Assembly (NCBI GenBank): GCA_016195965.1
Contig: JACPYR010000090.1
Location: 1-35,648, forward strand
Length of the DNA stretch: 35,648 nt
Reading direction: 5' to 3'
Source: Nitrosomonadales bacterium
GTDB taxonomy: Bacteria > Pseudomonadota > Gammaproteobacteria > Burkholderiales > Gallionellaceae
The notes beneath the pieces were generated by a model. The model worked only from the letters and a program-made list of their open reading frames with translations, had not been told where the DNA came from and did no database searches. Every line of letters begins with the position of its first letter. Positions within the stretch are counted from its first letter, which is position 1. This document shows positions 35,518 to 35,648 of the stretch, piece by piece. Made by a program: the position numbers and the translations under genes.

Positions 35518-35648
35518 CCCTCAGCCCGATCTTTAAAAGATTAAACAAACAACCGACGAGTGTAGGTGCTTGGTTTTTGGGAAGTTTCTGTGTCTTTTGG
35601 GATATGGAAACGACTTTAAAAATATGTAGTACTTACGCAAAGTCGAAA
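35518..35648. other. Downstream region resembling an rRNA leader/spacer
   Basis: GATCTTTAAAAGATTAAACA followed by ACAACCGACGAGTGTAGGTG resembles betaproteobacterial rRNA leader or spacer sequence that carries boxA. There is no gene up to the window edge. A 7-bp inverted repeat, CGACTTT / AAAGTCG (35611-35617, 35639-35645), is present. Confidence 0.35.

Noticed and set aside
35611-35645. Possible insertion-sequence end at the window edge (AGTACTTACGCAAAGTCG)
   Set aside because: It resembles some IS ends, but the sequence stops before any transposase, and the 7-bp inverted repeat could equally be a hairpin.

Overview
The window looks like a betaproteobacterial chromosome, possibly of the Gallionellaceae/Nitrosomonadales type. 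That placement is an impression from the protein sequences and the amiC-tsaE-queG neighbourhood, not a search result. About 26 kb (positions 139 to 26900) is an accessory glycan-biosynthesis region. The right third is ordinary backbone.

Left edge (1-919): a dispersed REP-type repeat and a small TonB-like membrane-anchored protein of unknown role. 939-4244: a SAM methyltransferase and a GtrB-like polyprenyl-phosphate glycosyltransferase on the minus strand, and a divergent polytopic GT-C-like protein. 4250-6139: a 1.9 kb segment flanked by perfect 65-bp direct repeats. It carries a frameshifted paralogue of a membrane protein encoded at 7425-9020. 6247-11132 (minus): a tight five-gene operon in the order gtrB-like, wecD, gtrA, GT-C-like, wecE. 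11658-15525 (plus): gtrB-like, GT-C-like, a fused acetyltransferase/sugar ketoisomerase, gtrA. 15739-22663 (plus): a split transketolase pair, an epimerase fused to a GtrB-like glycosyltransferase, a GT-C-like protein, a methyltransferase, gtrA. 22660-26289 (plus): two tandem TMTC-like membrane proteins with C-terminal TPR repeats, the second frameshifted.

The accessory genes fall into repeated sets of the same three parts. One part loads a sugar onto undecaprenyl phosphate (GtrB-like GT2 with two C-terminal membrane helices). One flips it (GtrA). One probably transfers it in the periplasm (GT-C-like). Each set has its own sugar-tailoring enzymes: Fuc4NAc enzymes in the first, a 3,4-ketoisomerase/acetyltransferase in the second, and a transketolase pair plus an SDR enzyme in the third. 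The natural reading is three parallel periplasmic glycosylation modules, each for a different rare sugar. The dTDP-glucose enzymes RmlA/RmlB, polymerases and Wzx/Wzy are not in the window.

Right part (26336-35517): ADP-ribose pyrophosphatase, a repeat-rich gap carrying a 204-bp MITE-like element, amiC, tsaE, queG, a 1163-residue MHYT/PAS/GGDEF/EAL protein, a METTL25-type methyltransferase, a SemiSWEET transporter and initiator tRNA-fMet with a clear sigma-70 promoter. The direct repeat at the left edge recurs at 26906-27273, so the glycan region is bracketed by two copies.
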